Below, in pieces: positions 30,566-37,562 of a stretch of DNA of 64,000 nucleotides. The DNA is from an uncultured Ruminococcus sp. (lineage in GTDB: Bacteria; Bacillota; Clostridia; Oscillospirales; Ruminococcaceae). Every line of letters begins with the position of its first letter. Position 1 is the first letter of the stretch. A program made the translations under genes and the position numbers. The DNA is taken from positions 1 through 64,000 of the forward strand of contig CAJTYV010000018.1 in the NCBI GenBank assembly GCA_910584195.1, in the 5' to 3' direction. The notes beneath the pieces are model-generated. The model did no database searches. It saw only the letters and a program-made list of their open reading frames with translations, and was not told the DNA's origin.

Positions 30566-31059
30566 ACTATCAAAAAATCACACCAATCAGTATAGCAGAT
30601 GGTGATGGATGCAGAGCGGTTTTGTGGGTATCTGGGTGCGAACACAACTGCTATAACTGCCATAATCCTGATACACACGATCCCACATCAGGATATTTGT
30701 TCGATGAGGCTGCGGAAAAAAGACTTTTTGACCTGTTAAAGCCGAATTATATTTCTGGTCTCACATTCAGTGGTGGCGATCCGTTGCATCCGCTTAATCG
30801 AGGCGAGGTTACACGACTGGCGAGACGGCTTAAAACAAAAATGCCGGAGAAAACCATTTGGCTTTATACCGGTTATCTCTATAAGCAAATTTGTGATTTA
30901 GAAGTATTAAGATTCGTAGATGTGCTGATTGACGGTCCATATATGGACGCTCAAAGATGTGTTGGTAAATTTTACGGAAGTACAAATCAGCGTATCATCC
31001 AAAATCCACCCTTATTATATTTAGGTTTAAGAACGGAGGTATGTAACATTGATAACTAA
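30562..31059 (+). CDS. nrdG: Anaerobic ribonucleotide reductase activating protein
   Basis: The protein has 165 residues. The radical-SAM cluster motif CEHNCYNC, the SAM motif FSGGDP and DVLIDGPY identify NrdG. It uses SAM and an iron-sulfur cluster to place the glycyl radical on NrdD, enabling dNTP synthesis without oxygen. The start at 30562 follows AAAGGAG. It overlaps nrdD by 11 bp. Confidence 0.95.
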   Translation: MNYQKITPISIADGDGCRAVLWVSGCEHNCYNCHNPDTHDPTSGYLFDEAAEKRLFDLLKPNYISGLTFSGGDPLHPLNRGEVTRLARRLKTKMPEKTIWLYTGYLYKQICDLEVLRFVDVLIDGPYMDAQRCVGKFYGSTNQRIIQNPPLLYLGLRTEVCNIDN

Positions 31060-33226
31060 AATTATTAAGCGAGACGGCACCGAGGTAGATTTCAATGCAG
31101 AGAAGATCTGGAACGCCATCAGCAAGGCAAATGCGGAAGTTGAAACGAAAAACAAAATCAACGACCTTGGTATTGACATTGCCACCAAGATGGTTGTGGA
31201 GCAGCTTAACAAACTCAGTCGTGCAATCGAAGTTGAGGAAATTCAGGAGATTGTGGAAACCGAGCTGATGAAGATGAAGGCTTATGAGGTAGCCAAATGT
31301 TATATTCGGTATCGCTACGACCATAAGCTGAAGAGGGAATCCGACACCGACAAGAAGATTCTCAGTCTGGTTGAGTACAACAACGAAGCTGTCAAGCAGG
31401 AGAACAGCAACAAAGATCCGGAAATCATTCCCACTCAGAGGGATTATATTGCGGGGGAAATCTCCAAAGACATTACCATGCGGAAACTTCTGCCGGAAGC
31501 AGTTGTGAAGGCGCATAATGACGGTTTGATCCACTTCCACGATTCGGACTATTTCATCCAGCACTCCCACAACTGTTGTCTCGTGAATCTTGAGGACATG
31601 CTTCAGAACGGCACTGTGATATCCGGTACGTTGATCGAAAAGCCTCATACCTTCAGCACCGCCTGCAACATTGCGACACAGATTATCGCACAGGTAGCAA
31701 GTTCCCAGTACGGCGGACAGTCTATCAGTCTGGCACATCTGGCTCCGTTTGTGGATGATACCCGGCAGCGTTTCCGTAAGAAGTATGAGGATTTGCGAGA
31801 TTTCATGGATAAGACGGACTATGATATTTTCATTGAGCGGCTAGTGTCTGAGGACATTACCAAGGGTGTACAGACGATTCAGTACCAGGTGGTGACTCTG
31901 ATGACTACCAATGGTCAGGCGCCGTTTATCACGGTCTACATGGATATCAACGAGGCTAAGAACGACAGGGAACGGAAAGACCTTGCCGCAATCATTGAGG
32001 AAACTCTGAAGCAGCGTATTCAGGGTGTAAAGAATGAAGTGGGTGTTTGGATCACTCCGGCGTTTCCGAAACTCATCTATGCTCTGGACGAGGACAACGT
32101 CTATCCGGATTCGGAATATTTCTATCTCACGAAGATTGCTGCATTCTGTACCGCCAAACGGATGGTGCCGGATTATATTTCCAATAAGATTGAGCGGGAG
32201 CTGAAGAATGGAGACACTTACACTTGTATGGGCTGTCGTTCTTTCCTGACACCGGATCGGACGACTAAGAACTACTCGAAATGCAGGAACTGGACAGCCG
32301 GTCACAAATACTACGGACGGTTCAATCAGGGTGTGGTTACAATCAATCTCCCTGATGTAGCGCTGAGTTCCGGCGGTGACTTCGATAAGTTCGATGATAT
32401 TCTCAAAGACCGTCTGGAAAACATCTGCTATCCGGCTTTAATGGCTCGGCACAACCGATTAAAAGGAACCAGCTCGAATGTTGCTCCGATTCTTTGGCAG
32501 TATGGCGCGTTGGCACGGTTGGATAAGGACGAGCCGATTGATCAGCTTCTCTATCATGGATATTCTACGATCAGCCTTGGCTATGCGGGTTTGTATGAGT
32601 GCGTAAGATACATGACCGGTGAATCTCATACGGCAGGTGGTAAAGACTTTGCGCTACATGTGATGCGGACGCTTAACGAGTTTACTGCTAAGTGGAAAGC
32701 AGAAACGGATATTGACTTCTCCCTGTATGGAACTCCACTGGAATCCACGACTTACAAGTTCGCTAAGAGCTTGCAGAAACGATTTGGTATTGTTCCTGGC
32801 GTGACAGACAAGAATTATATTACCAACAGCTATCACGTCCATGTGACGGAGCCGATAGACGCCTTTACAAAACTGGCTTTTGAATCTGAGTTCCAGGAGC
32901 TTAGCCCTGGTGGAGCAATCAGCTATGTCGAGGTCCCGAACATGGACAATAACATTCCGGCTGTTATCTCTGTCATTCGTTATATTTATGACAACATTAT
33001 GTATGCAGAGTTGAATACTCGGAGTGATTACTGCCAGGTTTGTGGTTTTGAGGGAGAAATCAAGACTGTCGAAGATAACGGTAAGCTGTTTTGGGAGTGT
33101 CCGAACTGCGGTAACCGTAATGAAAATAAAATGAACGTAGCTCGGCGAACCTGCGGCTACATCGGCACAAATTTCTGGAATCAGGGACGGACACAGGAAA
33201 TCTCTGAAAGGGTGTTGCATTTATAA
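31049..33226 (+). CDS. nrdD: Anaerobic ribonucleoside-triphosphate reductase
   Basis: The protein has 725 residues with a TTG start 8 nt after GGAGGT. Residues 1-95 are an ATP-cone regulatory domain (IIKRDGTEVDFN, AIEVEEIQEIVE). The catalytic domain follows, with HDSDYF and NCCLVNLEDML. Near the end are a zinc site (CQVCG, CPNCG) and the glycyl-radical motif RRTCGYIGTNFWNQGR. Makes dNTPs in anaerobic cells, which indicates an anaerobic host. All expected parts are present. Confidence 0.95.
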   Translation: MITKIIKRDGTEVDFNAEKIWNAISKANAEVETKNKINDLGIDIATKMVVEQLNKLSRAIEVEEIQEIVETELMKMKAYEVAKCYIRYRYDHKLKRESDTDKKILSLVEYNNEAVKQENSNKDPEIIPTQRDYIAGEISKDITMRKLLPEAVVKAHNDGLIHFHDSDYFIQHSHNCCLVNLEDMLQNGTVISGTLIEKPHTFSTACNIATQIIAQVASSQYGGQSISLAHLAPFVDDTRQRFRKKYEDLRDFMDKTDYDIFIERLVSEDITKGVQTIQYQVVTLMTTNGQAPFITVYMDINEAKNDRERKDLAAIIEETLKQRIQGVKNEVGVWITPAFPKLIYALDEDNVYPDSEYFYLTKIAAFCTAKRMVPDYISNKIERELKNGDTYTCMGCRSFLTPDRTTKNYSKCRNWTAGHKYYGRFNQGVVTINLPDVALSSGGDFDKFDDILKDRLENICYPALMARHNRLKGTSSNVAPILWQYGALARLDKDEPIDQLLYHGYSTISLGYAGLYECVRYMTGESHTAGGKDFALHVMRTLNEFTAKWKAETDIDFSLYGTPLESTTYKFAKSLQKRFGIVPGVTDKNYITNSYHVHVTEPIDAFTKLAFESEFQELSPGGAISYVEVPNMDNNIPAVISVIRYIYDNIMYAELNTRSDYCQVCGFEGEIKTVEDNGKLFWECPNCGNRNENKMNVARRTCGYIGTNFWNQGRTQEISERVLHL

Positions 33227-33245
33227 GGAGGGAGACGTGATGTGA

Positions 33246-33368
33246 GTGAAAATATTGATATTTGTTATAGCCGTAGCACTTTCAATAATAGTGCTGATTT
33301 CCAAGGCTATACATACAGCGGCTATGTTTATGGACGATTCTTTTAGATGGGGAACAGGACAAAAATAA
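33246..33368 (+). CDS. Small membrane protein (40 aa)
   Basis: A GTG start follows AAGGAGGGAG by 11 nt. The 40 residues are one membrane helix (ILIFVIAVALSIIVLIS) with a short polar tail (DDSFRWGTGQK). Another GTG at 33242 opens a different 34-codon frame that looks less protein-like. Confidence 0.55.
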   Translation: MKILIFVIAVALSIIVLISKAIHTAAMFMDDSFRWGTGQK

Positions 33369-33384
33369 GGAGGAATGATATTTT

Positions 33385-33726
33385 ATGACAATCAACGAGT
33401 ATCAAAAGGAAGCTATGAGAAGTACCAATCCGGAATCACTGAATGATCAGGCGAAAGGTTTGAGTAATACTGCCCTCGGATTATGCGGAGAATCCGGCGA
33501 AGTGGCAGACATGATTAAGAAGCATCTGCATCAGGGACATGACCTGGATAAAGAGCATATGGCGAAAGAGTTGGGTGATGTCGCCTGGTATTTGGCTCTC
33601 GGTGCTACCGTCATCGGCTATGACCTGGAGGATATTTTACAGATGAATGTTGATAAGCTACGTGCAAGGTATCCAGATGGGTTTGACGCTCAACGAAGCC
33701 AGCACAGGAAAAATAATGATATTTAG
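33385..33726 (+). CDS. MazG-like nucleotide pyrophosphohydrolase 1
   Basis: The protein has 113 residues. YQKEAMRS, GLCGESGEVADMIKKHLHQG and KELGDVAWYLALGA give the ExxE...ExxD metal-binding pattern of MazG-type enzymes, which hydrolyse non-canonical NTPs or signalling nucleotides. Start behind AAGGAGG. It may clean dNTP pools or blunt host stringent signalling. Confidence 0.85.
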   Translation: MTINEYQKEAMRSTNPESLNDQAKGLSNTALGLCGESGEVADMIKKHLHQGHDLDKEHMAKELGDVAWYLALGATVIGYDLEDILQMNVDKLRARYPDGFDAQRSQHRKNNDI

Positions 33727-33737
33727 GGAGGATAAAA

Positions 33738-33938
33738 ATGGCGAACGGAAATCCAAGAACAAATCATGAGGGTTATTCAGATCCAACAGCTTATGAAGCT
33801 ATTAAGAACACGGATGTAGATGATGAACGGTTCCACAAATTACTGAACACCATTTTTACTATCTGTGAACTTTCTGGGTTTCATCTGGAGGAACGAATTA
33901 TTCTCAAGGATACACAGACGGGAAAAGTTTGGAGGTGA
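33738..33938 (+). CDS. Conserved small phage protein (66 aa)
   Basis: The start follows GGGAGG. DPTAYEAIKNTDVDDERFHKLL and ICELSGFHLEERIILKD with a terminal KVWR recur in Clostridia phages between MazG-type genes. Function unknown. Confidence 0.75.
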   Translation: MANGNPRTNHEGYSDPTAYEAIKNTDVDDERFHKLLNTIFTICELSGFHLEERIILKDTQTGKVWR

Positions 33939-33944
33939 TACTGC

Positions 33945-34301
33945 ATGGAACGAAATACTTTCGTAAAAGAGTTCGGGTTTGCTTCTTCGAGCCTTGATAA
34001 AAGGAAAATTAAGAAGTTGGTTAAAAAATCCGTGAATGCTAATCAGGATGGAAATCCTAGAGGACATCATAACTTGATTATTGTCATGGAAGAATTATCA
34101 GAACTATCAAAGGAAGTATCCAAACAAATTAGAGATCGGGGAGACATTGTTTCGCTGACTGAAGAGATGGCTGATGTATCTCTCGGGTTGCTCTATTTGC
34201 AGGAGATATGTGGTATCACTACGGAAGATATTTATAAAGCAATGAATGTAAAGGTAAACCGATTGGAGCGTGTGCTCAAGGAAAAAGGCTGTTACTTATA
34301 G
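33945..34301 (+). CDS. MazG-like nucleotide pyrophosphohydrolase 2
   Basis: The protein has 118 residues. IVMEELSELSKEVSKQIRDRG and LTEEMADVSLGLLYLQEICG carry the ExxE...ExxD pattern, so this is a second, divergent MazG-like protein. The basic N-terminus (KRKIKKLVKKS) is absent from the first copy. Start behind TGGAGG. Confidence 0.8.
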   Translation: MERNTFVKEFGFASSSLDKRKIKKLVKKSVNANQDGNPRGHHNLIIVMEELSELSKEVSKQIRDRGDIVSLTEEMADVSLGLLYLQEICGITTEDIYKAMNVKVNRLERVLKEKGCYL

Positions 34302-34316
34302 TTGGAGGTGAGATTC

Positions 34317-34514
34317 ATGGATGGCGGAGTAAGAGAAACAATGTGCACCCATTGCATACATAGAGAGGTGTGTTTATACAAGCAGACTTATCTTGAATAT
34401 TTGAGGGCAAGTGAAAAAATGTACAGCGATTATCCAGATGATATTTCTTTTATTGAGAAGACAGATCCGAACTGCATTCACTATAAGAAAAAATCCGACG
34501 TAAATTTGCGGTGA
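34317..34514 (+). CDS. Small cysteine-containing protein (65 aa)
   Basis: The ATG at 34317 follows TTGGAGG. CTHCIHREVCLYKQTY and a later DPNCIHYK give a C-x2-C-x5-C...C zinc site like that at 29139. Last gene before the long intergenic region. Function unknown. Confidence 0.65.
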   Translation: MDGGVRETMCTHCIHREVCLYKQTYLEYLRASEKMYSDYPDDISFIEKTDPNCIHYKKKSDVNLR

Positions 34515-34898
34515 CTTGGCCGTCCGTAGCAGGTCTTTTCAGCCGGACAAACTCTAATCTAGGTTAAAAAATTCTGGTCAAATCCTGTTTTTAAAAGTGG
34601 GCTTTTGGCCAGAAAAAGTGGGCAGAGGAGAAAATTGTGAAGATTTGGTCGAAAATTATGGAACTTTTACGGACAATTTTTACAAATTTTGGCCATTTTT
34701 TGCCCACTTTGCCCACTTTTTTTGAAAAGTGACCAGGCACTTTGGTCAGCAAAAACCCAGTATTTATGCGGGTTTGAGGGCCGTTTGCCCATTTTCCCAC
34801 TTTTTTCTTTAAACTATTATGATAAAAATTTTTAATAATATTATAAATAGGGCAGGAAAAAGTGGGCATTTGACCAAAGAGCAGAAAAGGAGGTTCTT
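34515..34898. repeat. Intergenic repeat region, candidate replication origin
   Basis: No gene is visible in these 384 bases. The core GTGGGC / GCCCAC recurs in A/T-rich context at 34593-34602, 34613-34623, 34701-34707, 34711-34717 and 34857-34867, with a partial copy near 34785-34800. Both orientations occur, and the region includes TTTTGGCCA repeats, GGTCA/TGACC pairs and an AT-rich stretch (34811-34850). This iteron-like layout suggests an origin or a regulatory hub. TAATCTAGGTTA (34555) is also here. Confidence 0.5.
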
Positions 34899-35099
34899 AT
34901 GAGAGAAAAAATCACGTGGCAGGATGTCTATAAGGATTTTAAAATTCGACTGCCAAATTTGTCCAAAAGAGCAACGTACTGGAAGCCGAGAGGATATCTC
35001 TCCATTACTGTATACCTCGAAGATGGTTCACAGATGGCTTATGATTATCTATACAAGAAAGCGTCTTTCATTGTAATGCCACAGACTGCCTTAGCATAA
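34899..35099 (+). CDS. Conserved small phage protein (66 aa)
   Basis: The start follows AAAAGGAGG. WQDVYKDFKIRLPNLSKRATYW and SITVYLEDGSQMAYDYLYKK suggest a small alpha/beta protein common in Clostridia phages. Function unknown. Confidence 0.75.
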   Translation: MREKITWQDVYKDFKIRLPNLSKRATYWKPRGYLSITVYLEDGSQMAYDYLYKKASFIVMPQTALA

Positions 35100-35135
35100 A
35101 ATTGATGGTTTGTCAATAGGATATTTAAAAAACTG

Positions 35136-35164
35136 TTTATTTTTTGTTTGGGCTGTGGTATACT
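35136..35164 (+). promoter_or_regulatory. Extended -10 promoter
   Basis: TGGTATACT (35156-35164) is an extended -10 box; TTTATT at 35136-35141 is a weak -35 at 17-bp spacing. It points into the structured RNA that follows. Confidence 0.6.
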
Positions 35165-35167
35165 GTA

Positions 35168-35326
35168 ACTGCGACACAATTTCACATATCTCGTTTAAGG
35201 GAAATCACTTTTGGCAAAGAGTGTTTTCTCTCTTTACTTATGCCTTAGACGGGATGAGATTGTGTCGCAACAATGAGGGATTCACTTTTGCAGGTGCGTC
35301 TCTACGTTGGGGCGCACTTTTTATTT
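35168..35326 (+). ncRNA. Candidate structured RNA or attenuator leader
   Basis: GCGACACAATTTCA at 35171-35184 pairs over 14 bp (one G-U) with TGAGATTGTGTCGC at 35255-35268, enclosing 70 nt. A terminator hairpin follows: GTGCG 35294-35298, CGCAC 35313-35317 and a T-rich tail. With the promoter just upstream this forms a complete short transcription unit ahead of the gene at 35358. It may be a separate small RNA or a leader that controls read-through. I do not recognise the RNA family. Confidence 0.55.
35293..35325 (+). terminator. Terminator before the 348-residue gene
   Basis: GTGCG/CGCAC stem (extendable by a G-U pair), 14-nt loop, then TTTTTATTT. It ends 33 bases before the next start codon. 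Confidence 0.65.
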
Positions 35327-35357
35327 GCGCAGAAAATCGTATGGAGGTATTAGAAGG

Positions 35358-36404
35358 ATGGACAATGCTGAAATAATTCCGTTTGGCGGTTTTGATATCA
35401 AAATATCCGATGAAGAGATTGATTTTTCAAAAAGAACTGATTTGATAAAATTGGAATTGAGTTCCGGGCAGAAGATGCATACCAGTGCTTTATGGAATGC
35501 TGTTCCTTCTCTGGCTGTAGTCGGAACAAAAAATGCCTGTGTATTACATCTGCCGGACGGTGTCACTACTTCTGACCTTATAAAATACGGAAATGGTGGT
35601 TTGGGAAATACATATTACGGAGCAGACGGAAAATTTGCCGGTCAGGCACCGTTAGAGTTTTTGGGGAAACAGCAGGTTATAATGGGAGCGTTTACAGCAA
35701 TGTCAATAGCGTCCGGGCAATACTTCCTCTCCGAGATAAACAGTAATTTGACAGCTATCAATCAAAAGATCGATAAGATTCTTGAATTTTTATACGGGGA
35801 CAAGAAAGCAGAACTGATATCCGAAGTAAGCTTTGTAAATTTCGCATATCAAAATTATGGTTCAATTATGGAGTGTGACCACCAAAGAATCGCAACAATA
35901 ATCAGTCTTCAAGGAGCAAGAAAAGTAGCGATGAAAGACATTGAATTTTATATGTCTGATTTGGATTCGCTTGTTAAAGCAAAAAACACACCAGATTTGG
36001 ATTCAATTATTAGCAAAGCATTCCAGATTAGAGACTGTCTTCAACTGGCGATACAGCTCTACTGTATGAGCAACATCCTTGAGGTTTCCTATTCGCAAAA
36101 TGGGAATACGGCGTACCATGAGTATGTGGAAAAAGATATTTTGTCATACATTGATAAATATGAGAAACGTATGCTGTCGAACTTTTCTGCGATTCAGATG
36201 TACATTAAGACATATAAAGGAAACATTTTAAAAAAGATTGATAAGACTGTTTATGAAAAACAGGTGGAAGAATTTGTTGATTCATTAGGAAACGGAGAAG
36301 AATTTATCCAACGTAAACCGTTGCAGTTGTTTATGCAGTCCTTCCAAAAAGAATCGGAATTTGTTTTGGACATGAACGGAAATGTCTATTTAAAAACTGC
36401 ATAA
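35358..36404 (+). CDS. Unknown 348-residue protein, possible accessory or defence gene
   Basis: The ATG at 35358 follows TGGAGG. A beta-rich N-terminal part with PSLAVVGTKNACVLHLPDG, a hydrophobic segment at about 105-124 (VIMGAFTAMSIASGQYFL), a coiled segment (INSNLTAINQKIDKILEFLYG) and a helical C-terminal half. No catalytic motif is visible. Having its own promoter and structured leader, it stands apart from the surrounding operons, as lysogenic-conversion genes do. Function unknown. Confidence 0.7.
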   Translation: MDNAEIIPFGGFDIKISDEEIDFSKRTDLIKLELSSGQKMHTSALWNAVPSLAVVGTKNACVLHLPDGVTTSDLIKYGNGGLGNTYYGADGKFAGQAPLEFLGKQQVIMGAFTAMSIASGQYFLSEINSNLTAINQKIDKILEFLYGDKKAELISEVSFVNFAYQNYGSIMECDHQRIATIISLQGARKVAMKDIEFYMSDLDSLVKAKNTPDLDSIISKAFQIRDCLQLAIQLYCMSNILEVSYSQNGNTAYHEYVEKDILSYIDKYEKRMLSNFSAIQMYIKTYKGNILKKIDKTVYEKQVEEFVDSLGNGEEFIQRKPLQLFMQSFQKESEFVLDMNGNVYLKTA

Positions 36405-36432
36405 ATGTTTTTGTCGAAAGGAGATAAACAAC

Positions 36433-36564
36433 GTGAGTAGAAAAAATCGTAGTGGAAAGAAAAGAAGTACCGCAGGGCTAATCCTGGATGTGATATTGGT
36501 TTTTGCAACCGGCGGACTTTGGCTCATATGGATACTGGTAAGGTATCTTAGGAACAACAGCTAA
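36433..36564 (+). CDS. Small membrane protein (43 aa)
   Basis: A GTG start follows AAAGGAG. A basic N-terminus (SRKNRSGKKRS) and one membrane helix (LILDVILVFATGGLWLIWILV) with a short basic tail. The TGGLWLIW pattern recurs in short phage membrane peptides. Function unknown. Confidence 0.65.
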   Translation: MSRKNRSGKKRSTAGLILDVILVFATGGLWLIWILVRYLRNNS

Positions 36565-36591
36565 GCAGAAAAATTGAATAATGATATTTTT

Positions 36592-36622
36592 AAGAGTCGT
36601 GTAAAAGCGGCTCTTTTCTTTT
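36592..36622 (+). terminator. Hairpin terminator
   Basis: AAGAGTCG 36592-36599 pairs with CGGCTCTT 36608-36615, then TTCTTTT. Almost the same as the one at 3232. Confidence 0.75.
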
Positions 36623-36634
36623 GCTATTTTTTAG

Positions 36635-36662
36635 TTCGCAAAAAAAACATGCCCTTTTATGA
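36635..36662 (+). promoter_or_regulatory. Leader element 15, before the nuclease-polymerase operon
   Basis: TTCGCA 36635-36640, 14-nt spacer keeping CA at positions 8-9 and final C, TTTTATGA 36655-36662. Downstream genes are two nucleases and the RNA polymerase-like protein. Confidence 0.65.
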
Positions 36663-36739
36663 GGAGAGAGGTTAAAATAGGCATTTTTAATGCTTGTTCT
36701 TTCTCTTTTGCATTTATCAAAATGAAAGGAGGTCCTGTT

Positions 36740-37030
36740 ATGTTGGAGAGCAAATTTCAAGCACAACTGATTCAGGAACTTAAAAAAATGTTTCCTGGGT
36801 GTATTGTGACTAAACTTGACCCGGACCATATTCAGGGCATACCAGATTTGCTCATCCTTTATAAAGACAAATGGGCTTCTTTGGAATGTAAGAAAAGTGC
36901 GAACTCTAAGAAACAGGCAAATCAACCATATTACGTTGAGAAGATGAACGAGATGTCTTTCTCAAGATTCATCTATCCTAAAAATAAGGAGGAAGTGTTA
37001 CATGAACTTCAACAATCATTCAATTCTTGA
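36740..37030 (+). CDS. VRR-NUC domain nuclease
   Basis: The protein has 96 residues; the ATG at 36740 follows GAAAGGAGG. LIQELKKMFPGCIVTKLDP, GIPDLLILYKDKWASLECKK (the D...ExK catalytic pattern of PD-(D/E)xK enzymes) and a C-terminal helix define a minimal VRR-NUC module. Likely acts on branched DNA during replication or packaging. It overlaps the next gene by 29 bp. Confidence 0.85.
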   Translation: MLESKFQAQLIQELKKMFPGCIVTKLDPDHIQGIPDLLILYKDKWASLECKKSANSKKQANQPYYVEKMNEMSFSRFIYPKNKEEVLHELQQSFNS

Positions 37031-37559
37031 AGGGCAGCACGCTTTTCTTGGAGCAAGCAAATATCATTGGATTAACTACGATGAAAACAAAGTAGCTGAG
37101 TCGTATGTAAAATTCTTGGCAACTCAAAAAGGAACCGTACTTCATGAGTTTGCGGCCCAGTGTATCAGGCTCGGACAAAAACTTCCGAAGTCGCAGAAAA
37201 CTTTAAATATGTATGTGAACGACGCTATCGGCTATAAGATGACGCCTGAGCAGATTTTGTATTATTCGGAGAATTGCTTTGGAACAGCAGACAGCATCGC
37301 ATTCCGAAACGGATTGCTGAGAATCCATGATTTGAAAACCGGGACTATCAAAGCCCACATTGAGCAGCTTATGATCTACGCTGCTCTTTTTTGTTTGGAA
37401 TATAAAATAAAGCCGGCAGATATTGACATTGAGTTGCGTCTGTATCAGAACAATGAAATCGAAATCCACGAGCCGGGCACTGATGAGATTGTTCCTATTA
37501 TGGACAAGATTGTCACATTTGACAAAGTTATCAAAAAAGTAAAAGAACAGGAGGGGTAA
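37002..37559 (+). CDS. PD-(D/E)xK nuclease, Cas4/RecB-like
   Basis: The protein has 185 residues. KGTVLHEFAAQCIRLG, FGTADSIAFRNGLLRIHDLKTG (GTAD then DxK catalytic core) and HIEQLMIYAALFCLEY (the QL/Y motif) match RecB-like phage exonucleases of the DUF2800/Cas4 type. No iron-sulfur cysteines are seen. It may work in recombination with the adjacent VRR-NUC protein. Confidence 0.85.
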   Translation: MNFNNHSILEGQHAFLGASKYHWINYDENKVAESYVKFLATQKGTVLHEFAAQCIRLGQKLPKSQKTLNMYVNDAIGYKMTPEQILYYSENCFGTADSIAFRNGLLRIHDLKTGTIKAHIEQLMIYAALFCLEYKIKPADIDIELRLYQNNEIEIHEPGTDEIVPIMDKIVTFDKVIKKVKEQEG

Positions 37560-37562
37560 GCC

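Noticed and set aside
35110..35376. 88-codon open frame across the intergenic region before the 348-residue gene
   Set aside because: No ribosome site, unusual composition, and it runs through a promoter, a 14-bp RNA stem and a terminator.
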